Shown: in pieces, positions 1 to 8,451 of the stretch
Layout: every line of letters starts with the position of its first letter
Position numbering within the stretch: the stretch's first letter is position 1
Assembly: GCA_029237825.1 (NCBI GenBank)
Contig: JAQZBQ010000008.1
Span: 1 to 64,000 of the forward strand
DNA from: Bacteroidota bacterium
Lineage (GTDB): Bacteria > Bacteroidota > Bacteroidia > B-17B0 > Aurantibacillaceae
DNA: 64,000 bases
Direction: 5' to 3'
The notes under the pieces: generated by a model
What the model saw: the letters and a program-made list of their open reading frames with translations, nothing else
What the model was told of the DNA's origin: nothing
The model's database searches: none
Program-made: the position numbers and the translations under genes

Positions 1-461
1 TATATCCCTAGCAGGTTGCTCGCCAGCAGAGCCTGGTTACGTTTCTAACCAATACTCAAATATAAAAAAACAATCTGACACAGTTTGTTTTACACTCCCA
101 TTTGAAGCATACTATATTAAATAAGTTATTTTATCTGAACCAAACAGTGAAAATATTTTTTCATCGATCATTTCTCGACTCCGCCCGGTGCGACAAAGTA
201 CTTGATTGAAATAAAAACCTGCGTTAAGGATTGCAGTGGAAATCCTTTTTGCCTGCACTTCGAGAGCCTCAGTGACCAGGCAAAAAGATTGAAACGGAAA
301 GCCTGACCGACGATAGGAGGGAACGCCCAAATGATTATACTTTCTAATTTAAAATGAAATAGTTATCGCCCGTCGACGCCGCTCAGGGTGACAGCGCGAA
401 GTGAAAAGGTTCTCGATAGGTTCTGCAAAGAGACAGCAGCTACTCGAACTGAGAGCAGAAA
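1..461. other. Intergenic region with no gene
   Basis: No convincing coding sequence lies between the window edge and the end of the helicase gene. The short open frames here match no family I recognise. Positions 221-328 hold one copy of a dispersed palindromic repeat. Around 175-196 and 366-392 there are short pieces reading roughly CTCGACTCCGC and CGCCGCTCAGGGTGACA, of the kind scattered through intergenic DNA in many Bacteroidota. The first 60 bases look neither like a tRNA nor like a gene end. Confidence 0.6.
221..328 (-). repeat. Dispersed intergenic palindromic repeat, copy 1
   Basis: Read on the minus strand, this element has a GGGCGTTCC opening, a short variable part, AGGCTTTCC, then CAATCTTTTTGCCTG, a variable hairpin loop and CAGGCAAAAAGGATTTCC, closing with GCAATCCTTAACGC. 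The arms at about 246-286 pair into a long hairpin. The same frame recurs at 45488-45598 and 59107-59218. The constant parts are conserved while the stem-loop sequence varies, which suggests a family of dispersed structured repeats rather than a chance match. It lies downstream of the helicase gene and could also act as a transcript end. Confidence 0.7.
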
Positions 462-1793
462 TTAAAATGGCCTTGTTCGTACTTTCTTTTCTGCGATCCT
501 GCGAAGGTTTTCCTGGCGGCGTTTACCACCAAGGTTCACTTTTTTGTTTTTCTCTTTTTTCTCATGGAAAGCACCGGTTGGGGTAACAATTTTCGGAATC
601 TTTTTTAATGACTTATCCCGTGTTACCGGTTTTTCATCCTGTGTGAGGTTTTCTGAAATTTCAACTGCATCTGGTAGATCAAGGATCTCCAGTTTTTTCT
701 TCATCAGGGTTTCAATTTCCTTTTGCATGGGAAGATTTGCTTTTGTAATGAAGCTGATGGCAATCCCTGTTTTATCTGCACGGCCTGTTCTACCTATACG
801 ATGAATGTATGCACTAGGATCTTTCGATGGCATGTCGAAATTGATGACGTGAGTTACGTCTTTTAAGTCTAATCCCCGTGCTATTACATCCGTAGCAATC
901 AATAAGCGGTGTGTGCCTTCATCAAATTTCTTTACGGCGCTGAAACGCTGCGGTTGTGATTTATTGGAATGGATTACGCCAATGTCGTCCGCAAATTCGC
1001 CTTCCAGTTCTTTGTAGATATCATCGGCTATTTTCTTATTTTTCACAAAAGCCAGTACTTTTGTAAAGTTCTTTTCTGTCTGCAATAAATATTCTAACAA
1101 ATTTACTTTCGTATAAAAATTAGGTACGTGGTAGCCTTGTTGAATGATTTTTTCCAGCGGCGTTCCGCGGCTGATTAACTCGATGTATTCCGGCTTCTTG
1201 AAATACGTATCAATCATCATTTCCACATCTTCATTTAATGTGGCGGAAAACATTAAGTTTTGCCTTTTTTCAGGAAGTATATCCAATATTTTTACCAATT
1301 GAGACCGGAATCCAAGGTTTAGCATTTCATCTACTTCATCAATCACCAGTTTTTGAATGCTGCTAAATTGCAAGGTTCTGCTGAGGGTTAAATCAATTAA
1401 ACGGCCTGGAGTAGCTACTAATACATCAACGCCATCGTATACTTTTTGTTTTTGGATATTGATGTTTCCGCCTCCGTAAACACCTGTGCAACGCGCCTGC
1501 ATGTAGGTTGAAAGTTTAGCAACTTCATCAACTACCTGTACTACCAGTTCCCGTGTAGGAACTACAATTAATACTCGTGGCTGACGTTGTTCAGAATAAG
1601 TCAATTGCCTTAGAATTGGTAATAAATACGCAAAGGTCTTACCAGTCCCCGTTTGAGCAATACCCACGGCGTCTTTCCCCGACATGATAACGGGAAAGGC
1701 TTTTTCCTGAATGGGTGTTGGACTTTCAAAGCCAATATCGCTTAACGCGTTAAGTAGTTGTTTGCTGAGGTTGAGGTCTTTGAAAGTGGTCAT
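462..1793 (-). CDS. DEAD-box ATP-dependent RNA helicase (RhlE-like)
   Basis: This is a superfamily 2 RNA helicase of 443 residues that unwinds RNA duplexes, likely in ribosome assembly or mRNA turnover. Visible motifs in order are the Q motif (GFESPTPIQ), motif I AQTGTGKT, PTREL, TPGRLID, motif II DEVD, SAT, the helicase C core with ATDVIARGLD, and HRIGRTGR. The C-terminal 70 residues are lysine- and arginine-rich, as in RhlE-type proteins that use a basic tail to hold RNA. Motif II reads DEVD rather than DEAD, a conservative change that keeps the metal-binding acids. I chose the ATG at 1793, which gives MTTFKDLNL; a TTG six codons upstream is less likely. The gene is transcribed away from the DUF3820/lepB group, with a 365-base gap between them. 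Confidence 0.93.
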   Translation of the reverse strand: MTTFKDLNLSKQLLNALSDIGFESPTPIQEKAFPVIMSGKDAVGIAQTGTGKTFAYLLPILRQLTYSEQRQPRVLIVVPTRELVVQVVDEVAKLSTYMQARCTGVYGGGNINIQKQKVYDGVDVLVATPGRLIDLTLSRTLQFSSIQKLVIDEVDEMLNLGFRSQLVKILDILPEKRQNLMFSATLNEDVEMMIDTYFKKPEYIELISRGTPLEKIIQQGYHVPNFYTKVNLLEYLLQTEKNFTKVLAFVKNKKIADDIYKELEGEFADDIGVIHSNKSQPQRFSAVKKFDEGTHRLLIATDVIARGLDLKDVTHVINFDMPSKDPSAYIHRIGRTGRADKTGIAISFITKANLPMQKEIETLMKKKLEILDLPDAVEISENLTQDEKPVTRDKSLKKIPKIVTPTGAFHEKKEKNKKVNLGGKRRQENLRRIAEKKVRTRPF

Positions 1794-2176
1794 GATCGGT
1801 AATTTGCGCAAAGATAGGGTAAAATACTTAATCCATGAGATATGAGATTAAGTAAGGTTTAGTCGAAAAGGTTAAGCTTATTTTGCTTTTTTCTTGTGTA
1901 TGTTATTGCCTACGGCGTGTTTCTTCCTTTTCTTTTTGCTGGAACAAAAAGAAACAAAAATTCAAGGCGAAAGACCAACCTCCATTTTTCGCGCGCAATG
2001 CTGCCAAGGAAACGGAGTGAAAAAATGGCGGTTCGCGCTCTTTCGTCAAAGCCAGCCGCACCATTGCCAAAGTATGAGTGAGGTGTTAGAGGAACAATTA
2101 TTCTTTCTTTTTCTTTTTTTCTTGAACAAAAGAAACAATCCGTCAGCTGGCGGATTGTTAAACAAATCTGAGAAAG
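1794..2176. other. Repeat-rich intergenic spacer
   Basis: I see no gene here, although short open frames exist. Positions 1929-1954 form an inverted repeat (TTTCTTTTTG / CAAAAAGAAA), and a related T/A-rich inverted pair lies at about 2103-2134. A 26-base palindrome follows at 2134-2159. The stretch between (about 1960-2080) has a different texture, with CGCGCG and GGCGG patches, typical of decayed dispersed repeats in Bacteroidota. Confidence 0.5.
2120..2160 (-). terminator. Candidate terminator hairpin after the DUF3820 gene
   Basis: A 26-base palindrome (AACAATCCG arms around a CAGCTG centre, one wobble pair) lies 17 bases past the stop of the minus-strand DUF3820 gene. On that strand it is followed by the T-rich run TCTTTTGTT, which suits a factor-independent terminator. 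The absence of an unpaired loop makes the call tentative. Confidence 0.4.
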
Positions 2177-2410
2177 TCAGCGCGATCCGCGGGATTCATT
2201 CCCGGGCTTTAAAGGCTCCAGTAAATACTCCAGTCCATTGGATTTGATTTCGTAAATGGTGGCTAGCATCATACCGAGTTTGCCTTCCGGGAAACCTTTG
2301 CGTTGAAACCATTCAAGGTACGAAACCGGCAAGTTAGCGAGAATGATCCCTTTGTACCTTCCAAATGGCATCCTAAACTTTACTAATTCGAAAAGGATTT
2401 CTGGGTTCAA
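2177..2410 (-). CDS. DUF3820 family protein
   Basis: This 77-residue protein matches the small DUF3820 family, sometimes called a putative quorum-sensing-regulated virulence factor. The typical core is visible: MPFGRYKG near residue 14, then LPVSYLEWFQRKGFPEGKLG and a helix ending in NGLEYLLEPL. The family has no established reaction. It starts 43 bases after the lepB stop on the same strand, so it may be the last gene of that transcript. The final residues PGNESRGSR are encoded by a GC-rich palindromic patch (about 2180-2212) unlike the rest of the gene, suggesting that a repeat has been built into the 3' end. Confidence 0.75.
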   Translation of the reverse strand: MNPEILFELVKFRMPFGRYKGIILANLPVSYLEWFQRKGFPEGKLGMMLATIYEIKSNGLEYLLEPLKPGNESRGSR

Positions 2411-2453
2411 TTTTTATTTATTTAGTTTTGTGTTGCCTCCTCGCAGCGACAAA

Positions 2454-4259
2454 TTATTTTTTAGTTACGGGTTTCTTCTTACGTTTCTTATTCCAGTAAT
2501 TATACCCAAAGCCTAAGAGTACCAAAACCGCTACCGGGATTTTCCATGACACTAATCCGTTTTCTCCAACATAGCACATGAACCGGTCCCAACGAAATTT
2601 ACCTTCGTGTGAATTTTTAGTTAAAGAGCCAAAAACAGATTTACCTGTGATTGGATTGTTTTTTGGATCTTTCATACTGAACCACACAAATACAGGACGA
2701 CCAACTACATGATCGAATGGCACAACACCCCAGCTGCGGCTGTCGGCAGAGTTGTGACGGTTATCTCCCATCATCCAATAGTAACCTTGTTTGAATGTAT
2801 AAGAAGTAATAGGTTTTCCGTCATACAACACCTGAGACCCGGAAGTGGTTATCTGATGAATACCATCATCATAGGTGCTTAGGATTTTTTCATAAAGCGC
2901 GATATTGCCGGTATCAATTTTAATGGTCATTCCTTCGGAAGGTAAAACCAGTGGCCCGAAGTTGTCATTGTTCCAGGCATAACTTTTATGGTGTGGGAAA
3001 ATACGAGGGTCGCGGTGACCTTTTGCTTCAATTTCTTTATACACATAATATACTCCGGGAAGCTGCTTAATTTTACCTGCAACATCAGCCGGCATATTTA
3101 AATTGTAAAAGACTGTGTCATTAGGAACTTTAACAGCAGCTGTATCGTGCGGACTTTCAATCCTCGATGCTTCAGTTACATAGATGTCGTATTGCTCCAA
3201 TAATTCATAATTGGAAAGGACAGGTTCACGATTTTTATTCTGGCTGTTTTCTCCAAACATGGCTCCTTTTGTAGCAACAATATAATGGTGTTGCGCGTGT
3301 TCTGGCATTTCCTGTTTTTTATCGTTGATGAAAACTTCACCATCTTTAATTTCAAGTTTGTCACCCGCGATGCCAACACAACGTTTTACGTAGTGTTCTC
3401 GTTTATCAACCGGCCTTCCGGTTACATCTCCAAAAGGTTTTTGCGGCCCGTTTACATAGTTCCATGCCTGTTCCTGGTATACCTGATCCGGTTTTCGTCC
3501 GCCATCTTCCATTTTGATATTGGATGCAATCTCCCTCACCAGTTGATAATAGCTCATGTTCTGCATTCCTAATGCAACTGAATCGCCATCAGGATAATTA
3601 AATACCACAATCTCTCCGTTTTTAGGTTTGGAGTAACCCGGCAAACGGAAGTAAGGGATTTTAATCCATTCGAGGTAGGACTTTGTACTTTCTGTAAACG
3701 GAAGGGTGTGGTGCGCAAAGGGAAAAGCAATTGGAGTTTGAGGAACTTTAGCGCCATAGCATACTTTGTTTACAAACAGAAAATCACCTACCATTAAGGA
3801 TTTTTCGAGAGAAGATGTTGGAATGGTAAACGCTTCGAAAAAGAAACCACGAATGATGGATGCTGCAACAACCGCGAAAATAATGGGATCTGCCCAATGC
3901 TTGATGAAGGCTGATTCAGACTTAATATCAGAGACACCAAAATATTTAATGTCTTTGTTAAACCCTAAATAGGCAAAATACAAATATGGCATTAACGAAG
4001 CCATCAATAAATCGTTGGTCGTACGCTTCCTGAAAGCACGTGCGAGATGAAAGCCATACACGCCATACATAATCAGGTTAACACCCGGTACAATCATGAT
4101 TAGTCCCCACCATTTTGGTCGGTTAATAATGGTGCCTACTAACCAGAAATTATAAACAGGGATTAATGCTTTCCAGCCCTGTAACCCGGCTTTCTCAAAT
4201 ATTTTGTAGAGACCGGCAAATGAAATCAGGACCAGTATTAAAAAAATGATGTTACCCAT
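2454..4259 (-). CDS. lepB: Signal peptidase I, long Bacteroidota form
   Basis: LepB removes signal peptides from proteins leaving through Sec or Tat, acting on the outer face of the inner membrane. At 601 residues it is far longer than E. coli LepB (324). Residues 1-80 form a separate membrane segment resembling DUF5684 (the KAGLQGWKALIPVYN pattern), followed by another membrane helix at about 125-145 and the catalytic domain. The nucleophile is probably Ser150 in IPTSSLEKSLMVGD, the base lysine lies in HYVKRCVGIAGD, and the late conserved box reads MMGDNRHNSADSR. Large insertions lie between these boxes. A last membrane helix and a KKRKKKPVTKK tail end the protein. dapB lies upstream on the same strand. 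Confidence 0.95.
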   Translation of the reverse strand: MGNIIFLILVLISFAGLYKIFEKAGLQGWKALIPVYNFWLVGTIINRPKWWGLIMIVPGVNLIMYGVYGFHLARAFRKRTTNDLLMASLMPYLYFAYLGFNKDIKYFGVSDIKSESAFIKHWADPIIFAVVAASIIRGFFFEAFTIPTSSLEKSLMVGDFLFVNKVCYGAKVPQTPIAFPFAHHTLPFTESTKSYLEWIKIPYFRLPGYSKPKNGEIVVFNYPDGDSVALGMQNMSYYQLVREIASNIKMEDGGRKPDQVYQEQAWNYVNGPQKPFGDVTGRPVDKREHYVKRCVGIAGDKLEIKDGEVFINDKKQEMPEHAQHHYIVATKGAMFGENSQNKNREPVLSNYELLEQYDIYVTEASRIESPHDTAAVKVPNDTVFYNLNMPADVAGKIKQLPGVYYVYKEIEAKGHRDPRIFPHHKSYAWNNDNFGPLVLPSEGMTIKIDTGNIALYEKILSTYDDGIHQITTSGSQVLYDGKPITSYTFKQGYYWMMGDNRHNSADSRSWGVVPFDHVVGRPVFVWFSMKDPKNNPITGKSVFGSLTKNSHEGKFRWDRFMCYVGENGLVSWKIPVAVLVLLGFGYNYWNKKRKKKPVTKK

Positions 4260-4371
4260 ATTAATGATTTGTGATAGTGTTTAATTGTTAAAGACTTGTC
4301 TTAATATTATGTTTGTTGCTTGAGGTTTTTTTATTTTGGTAAATTCATTTTCTTACGGAGAGGTAAGGCAG

Positions 4372-5079
4372 TTAGATTAAATCGTTCATGGTAAATATAC
4401 CTTTTTTGCCGATGATGAACTCCGCAGCAAGCACTGCGCCAAGAGCAAACCCTTTACGGTTATGCGCCTTATGCATAATCTCGATGTCATCCACAGCCGA
4501 TTTATACTTGATGATATGAGTTCCAGGAACTTCTCCTTCGCGTACATCTTTAATATACAAAGTATCCGGGTTTTGAGCGGTGATGCTCCAGTTTTTTTTA
4601 CGTTCAATTTTTTCGAGGACCTGGTTTGCCAGTGAAATGGCTGTACCACTGGGTTTATCAAGTTTATGAATGTGATGGATTTCTTCCATTTCCACATCGT
4701 AGGATGCGTATTTATTCATCAGTTCGGCGAGAAAACTATTTACTTTGAAAAACAGGTTGACTCCAAGGCTGAAGTTCGTAGCGTGAAAAAGAGATCCTTC
4801 TTTTTGGAGGCAGAGTTCCTGAATCATTTCGAACTCTTCGTACCAGCCGGTAGTTCCTATTACCACAGGTACTTTTGCCGCAATGCACTTTTTAATGTTT
4901 TCAATTACCGTATGCGGTGTACTGAATTCAATTGCTACATCAGCACTTTGTAGTTCTTCCTGTGTAAAGGTGGAAGCATTGTGTTCATCCACTTTTAAAA
5001 CAATCTGGTGTCCCCGTTGTAAAGCAATCGCTTCGATTTCTTTACCCATTTTACCGTAACCAAGTAATGCAATTTTCAT
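4372..5079 (-). CDS. dapB: 4-hydroxy-tetrahydrodipicolinate reductase
   Basis: DapB reduces the dihydrodipicolinate precursor with NAD(P)H on the way to diaminopimelate and lysine, feeding peptidoglycan synthesis in the cytoplasm. The Rossmann start is MKIALLGYGKMGKE, GTTG lies at 75-78, and the substrate-binding and catalytic block EEIHHIHKLDKPSGTA spans 132-147 with His135, His136 and Lys139. At 235 residues it is a little shorter than enterobacterial DapB (273), as is usual in this phylum. It sits between the DUF5683 gene and lepB on the same strand. lysC and lysA, of the same pathway, are 40 kb away in this window. Confidence 0.96.
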   Translation of the reverse strand: MKIALLGYGKMGKEIEAIALQRGHQIVLKVDEHNASTFTQEELQSADVAIEFSTPHTVIENIKKCIAAKVPVVIGTTGWYEEFEMIQELCLQKEGSLFHATNFSLGVNLFFKVNSFLAELMNKYASYDVEMEEIHHIHKLDKPSGTAISLANQVLEKIERKKNWSITAQNPDTLYIKDVREGEVPGTHIIKYKSAVDDIEIMHKAHNRKGFALGAVLAAEFIIGKKGIFTMNDLI

Positions 5080-5120
5080 AGTGTGTTAGTATGTAAAGCA
5101 GCAGTCAACAATTTAAAGAC

Positions 5121-5708
5121 TTACTTAAATTCTAATTTCAAAGACAAACCTGCTTGTAAATTATGATGGTGCGCGTTAAAATTTGAATAAGGATTTATAT
5201 GTAAGCTCAGGTTATCGCTCACGTCAAATGTTTTTAAATGCGCGTCTACGTTGGCATCAATGATATTAACAAGGTAAACCAGCATCCCCAGCATGATAGA
5301 CATATCGCGGTATTTCTGGTAATATTTTTTTTGTTCAATTAGTTGGGAGGTACTATAACCGGTTGTGTTTATGGTTGACGGGTCATCATCATGTTCAAAA
5401 CGCAAATTATTACTGTAATATTTATATTGAATGTGATTATTAACGCCCCAGTATGCTAAACCACCAAGTGCAGCGTAGATCACCGGAGCTTTCCAGTATT
5501 TGCGATTGTAAATTTGTCCGAGACCGGGGAAACACGCGCTCATTAATGTTGCTTTTCGGGCGTCACCATAAATAGCTTTACGCACAGCACGTTTGTTTTG
5601 AATGGAATCCTGTTTGTATTGAAGGTGAAGAGAATCGTTTTGCTGAGCCTGCAATGTTATGCAAACGCAACATAGGCACAAAACTAAATATGATTGAATT
5701 ATTTTCAA
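5121..5708 (-). CDS. DUF5683 family exported membrane protein
   Basis: A 195-residue protein of the DUF5683 family, found in Bacteroidota next to parB and dapB. It has a signal peptide (residues 1-21, ending in LQAQQ) and a conserved block around residues 46-75 (ARKATLMSACFPGLGQIYNRKYWKAP, here split by a helix) containing the small-residue GLGQIYN motif typical of the family. A hydrophobic helix follows at about 135-150 (MSIMLGMLVYLVNIID). The function is unknown; envelope location is inferred from the signal peptide. It lies between parB and dapB, separated by 106 and 41 bases. Confidence 0.8.
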   Translation of the reverse strand: MKIIQSYLVLCLCCVCITLQAQQNDSLHLQYKQDSIQNKRAVRKAIYGDARKATLMSACFPGLGQIYNRKYWKAPVIYAALGGLAYWGVNNHIQYKYYSNNLRFEHDDDPSTINTTGYSTSQLIEQKKYYQKYRDMSIMLGMLVYLVNIIDANVDAHLKTFDVSDNLSLHINPYSNFNAHHHNLQAGLSLKLEFK

Positions 5709-5814
5709 ATGTTTGATCAGCGCTACTTACGACAATTTGTAAAACTCATACTGACTTGCTTTCAAAAATAGCCACCGAATCCAATATAGTATCTTTTGTG
5801 TGACAAACGGTTAG

Positions 5815-6711
5815 TTAATTTATGTCAAAAAAAGAAAGGATATGTTCAAGTTCGGTATCGTTGCTGAACGTTAAGGAGATTGTACCTGCACCTTTGGCGT
5901 TGCGCTTAAAATCAAATGATTTACTGAAAATTTTCTCTAATTTTTTTGCAATTTGCTTGTCTTCGATTGTCAGTGGTTTTTCTACGCGCGAAGTTTTAGG
6001 TTTAAACTGTAATTTTTCGCCACGGGCTAATTCTTCAACCTGGCGAACGGATAATTCATTTTCAACCGCCATGGCAAAGATGGCCAATTGCTTATCTTCA
6101 TTTTCAATGCTTAATAAAGCGCGGGCATGGCCCATTGAAATATCTTTATCCCTTACGGCTTTTTGAATGACAGCTGGTAATTTTAATAACCTTAAAAAAT
6201 TAGTTACCGTACTGCGTTGCTTGTTAACTTTTTCGCTCAACTGTTCCTGTGTGAGGTTGCATTCTTCCAGTAAACGTTTATAGCTAAGTGATACTTCAAT
6301 TGGGTCAAGGTCTTCACGCTGAATATTTTCAATGAGGCCCATTTCAAGCATTGCCTGATCATTGGCTACACGGATGTAAGCCGGAATTTCAGTTAATTCG
6401 GCCATTTGTGAAGCCCGAAAACGACGCTCTCCCGAAATTAACTGGTACTTGTCATAACCTAATTTACGTACCGTTATTGGCTGGATGATACCATGTTGTT
6501 TGATAGAATCGGCTAGTTCCTGAAGGGCGATCTCTTCAAAATTCGTACGCGGTTGAAACGGGTTGGTTTCGATGTGCTTTATTTTAATAACAGCGATTGA
6601 ACCTACAACGGGCGTTCCTTCACCAGTTTGCTTGGTTGTAATATCTGTTTTGGCATTTTCTAACAATGCACTTAATCCTCTTCCTAATGCCGGTTTTTTA
6701 TTGGTACTCAT
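5815..6711 (-). CDS. parB: Chromosome-partitioning protein ParB
   Basis: ParB binds parS sites near the origin, spreads as a CTP-dependent clamp and works with ParA to separate sister origins. The 298-residue protein has the N-terminal ParB box with NPFQPRTNFEE, then LISGERRFRAS (the CTP-binding arginine region), a helix-turn-helix around LTQEQLSEKVNKQRSTVTN, and MGHARALL. A short dimerising C-terminal domain follows. I chose the ATG at 6711 (MSTNKKPALGRGLSALLE) because GRGLSALL is the usual conserved start; a longer frame begins 15 codons upstream but covers a repeat-like spacer. parA precedes it by 66 bases. I saw no parS match in the window. Confidence 0.95.
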   Translation of the reverse strand: MSTNKKPALGRGLSALLENAKTDITTKQTGEGTPVVGSIAVIKIKHIETNPFQPRTNFEEIALQELADSIKQHGIIQPITVRKLGYDKYQLISGERRFRASQMAELTEIPAYIRVANDQAMLEMGLIENIQREDLDPIEVSLSYKRLLEECNLTQEQLSEKVNKQRSTVTNFLRLLKLPAVIQKAVRDKDISMGHARALLSIENEDKQLAIFAMAVENELSVRQVEELARGEKLQFKPKTSRVEKPLTIEDKQIAKKLEKIFSKSFDFKRNAKGAGTISLTFSNDTELEHILSFFDIN

Positions 6712-6777
6712 GTTTTTAGTTATTAATGATAAGTGCCTAGTGGTTAGTTTTGTCAACTAATCACTGAGCACTAATTT
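6712..6777. repeat. Degenerate short repeat spacer between parA and parB
   Basis: The spacer consists of imperfect units of the type TTAATGATAAG, TGCCTAGTGG, ACTAATCACTGAGCACTAA. Very similar units fill the gap before ispG at 30991-31070. Such CTAATCACTA-like stuttering spacers are common between genes in Bacteroidota. No function is known to me. Confidence 0.45.
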
Positions 6778-7611
6778 TTATCCTTCGTTAAATTCTGACT
6801 CTTCCTGTGTATAGGTCATGGTGCGATCTTCATCGCTTATTTTTGTTAAGCCGTTTCGTTGTAATATTTCTCGTGCCAGGTTCAGGTAATTTACAGATCC
6901 TTTACCAATTGCATCATGCATGATAATGGTTTTGCCATGGCTTGGCGCTTCTGCTAATTTGGTGTTACGTTGAACAATGGTGTTAAATACCATGTTCTGG
7001 AAATGCATTTTCACCTCTTCGACTACCTGGTTTGCTAACTTTAAGCGTGGGTCGTACATGGTAAGCAATACGCCTTCAATATCGAGGTCGGTATTGATGT
7101 GTGCCTGAATCAATTTAATGGTTTGCAATAATTTACCCATGCCCTCCAACGCGAAGTATTCACACTGTACAGGAATAATAACACTATCTGCGGCAGCAAG
7201 TGAATTGATAACTGTTAAACCTAATGACGGGCAGCAATCAATTACTATAAAATCGTAATCGCCTTTAACTTTTTCAAGGGCTGCCTTCATCATATAATCA
7301 CGGTTCGGCATATTTACGATTTCCAGCTCGATTGCTACGAGGTCTGTATTTGTTGGAAGTAGGAACAGGTTTGGTGTTTCGGTTTCAAGGATGACCTCTT
7401 TTGGATGCTTGTTATCAATGATACACTCATACAAACCGGATTTAACGTTTTTAGGTTCGATGCCTACACCAGATGTAGCGTTAGCCTGCGGATCCGCATC
7501 TACCAATAGGGTTTTGTATTCGAGTACGGCTAACGAGGCAGCTAAATTAATTGCTGAAGTAGTTTTGCCAACCCCGCCTTTTTGGTTTGCTATTGCTATT
7601 ATTTTTCCCAT
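6778..7611 (-). CDS. parA: Chromosome-partitioning ATPase ParA (Soj)
   Basis: ParA is a deviant Walker ATPase that binds DNA as an ATP dimer and is cycled by ParB to move origins. The 277-residue sequence has the deviant P-loop QKGGVGKTT at 10-18, the switch region VDADPQANAT, and the Walker B strand FIVIDCCPSLG. It has no N-terminal DNA-binding extension, so it is the chromosomal Soj type rather than the plasmid type. parB follows directly. The order parA-parB-DUF5683-dapB-lepB recurs in the phylum. Confidence 0.96.
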   Translation of the reverse strand: MGKIIAIANQKGGVGKTTSAINLAASLAVLEYKTLLVDADPQANATSGVGIEPKNVKSGLYECIIDNKHPKEVILETETPNLFLLPTNTDLVAIELEIVNMPNRDYMMKAALEKVKGDYDFIVIDCCPSLGLTVINSLAAADSVIIPVQCEYFALEGMGKLLQTIKLIQAHINTDLDIEGVLLTMYDPRLKLANQVVEEVKMHFQNMVFNTIVQRNTKLAEAPSHGKTIIMHDAIGKGSVNYLNLAREILQRNGLTKISDEDRTMTYTQEESEFNEG

Positions 7612-7649
7612 GGTACTTTGTTTGAATTGTTGTGAGGTAAGTATAGAAT

Positions 7650-8333
7650 CTATTTTGTAATGGTTTCACCGATTTCGAGCAAACTCAATTTTTTGCCCTG
7701 CCTGTTGAACTTGTTAATTGCTTCAGGCTTATCAATTTGAATGGGCGCAAAGGTGTCGTAATGCATTCCGATAATATCGTTGCATTTGATAAAATCTTTA
7801 CAGCACAGGATGGCATTGTCGACGCCCATGGTGAAATTATCACCGATTGGGAGAAAAGCGAAATCAATTTGGCGGTATTCGCCAATGAGCTTCATGTCGT
7901 AGGTCAATGCTGTATCGCCGGCATAGTAAAAGTTTTTATCATTGCTTTCTATGACGAATCCCATGGGATGTCCTCCGTAACTACCATCCGGCAAGCTGCT
8001 GCTATGAACCGCATTTACGCATTTTACTGAACCAAAATCAAATAGTTTTTTTCCCCCGATATTCATTGGATGAATATTTTCGATGCCCTGTTTTTGCAGC
8101 CATAACGCGATTTCCCAGTTTGTAACCACAAGGGCATTAGTTCGCTTCGCAATCGACACGGCATCAGCAATATGATCTTCATGTCCGTGGGAAATAAGAA
8201 TATAATCCGCTTCCACAGTATCTATATTAATTTCCTTTGCTAATTCGTTTGGACTTATAAACGGGTCGAATAAAATTGTCTTTCCATTAATTTTGACTCC
8301 GAAACATGAGTGTCCGTAATACGTAATTTCCAT
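7650..8333 (-). CDS. Metal-dependent hydrolase, UPF0173 (UlaG-like)
   Basis: A 227-residue metallo-beta-lactamase-fold protein of the UPF0173 group. The metal motif SHGHEDH appears near residue 49, followed by the later histidines of AVHSSS and the aspartate in YYAGDTAL. The start METTYYGHS-like segment (here MEITYYGHSCF) is typical of the family. The substrate is unknown; relatives include UlaG, a lactonase for L-ascorbate 6-phosphate, and this sequence cannot settle the substrate. It lies 38 bases upstream of parA on the same strand and is divergent from the FMN reductase gene. Confidence 0.85.
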   Translation of the reverse strand: MEITYYGHSCFGVKINGKTILFDPFISPNELAKEINIDTVEADYILISHGHEDHIADAVSIAKRTNALVVTNWEIALWLQKQGIENIHPMNIGGKKLFDFGSVKCVNAVHSSSLPDGSYGGHPMGFVIESNDKNFYYAGDTALTYDMKLIGEYRQIDFAFLPIGDNFTMGVDNAILCCKDFIKCNDIIGMHYDTFAPIQIDKPEAINKFNRQGKKLSLLEIGETITK

Positions 8334-8401
8334 TGTTTATAGTTCGATGATGCGTATTTTGTATCACGTAAAAATAAGCTATTCAGGCACTTCATTGGTT
8401 T

Positions 8402-8432
8402 TTAGTTTTTAACACTAAAAAACATAACTTTG
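8402..8432 (+). promoter_or_regulatory. Candidate Bacteroidota promoter for the FMN reductase gene
   Basis: TAACTTTG at 8425-8432 is a full match to the TAnnTTTG -7 element of Bacteroidota sigma factors. A TTAG (one base off TTTG) lies 19 bases upstream at 8402-8405, the expected spacing. Transcription would begin at about 8439, only 13 bases before the start codon. Confidence 0.5.
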
Positions 8433-8451
8433 CTAAAATGTTAATAATATA

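Noticed and set aside
1-60. Possible tRNA or RNA end at the window edge
   Set aside because: The short GC-containing stretch cannot be folded into a cloverleaf and lacks a T-arm consensus.
112-330. Minus-strand open frame of 72 codons at the window start
   Set aside because: It coincides with dispersed repeat copy 1 and has no recognisable protein pattern.
1894-2247. Plus-strand open frames of 61 and 117 codons in the helicase/DUF3820 gap
   Set aside because: They lie in repeat-rich spacer, have low-complexity phenylalanine/lysine stretches, and one runs into the DUF3820 gene on the other strand.
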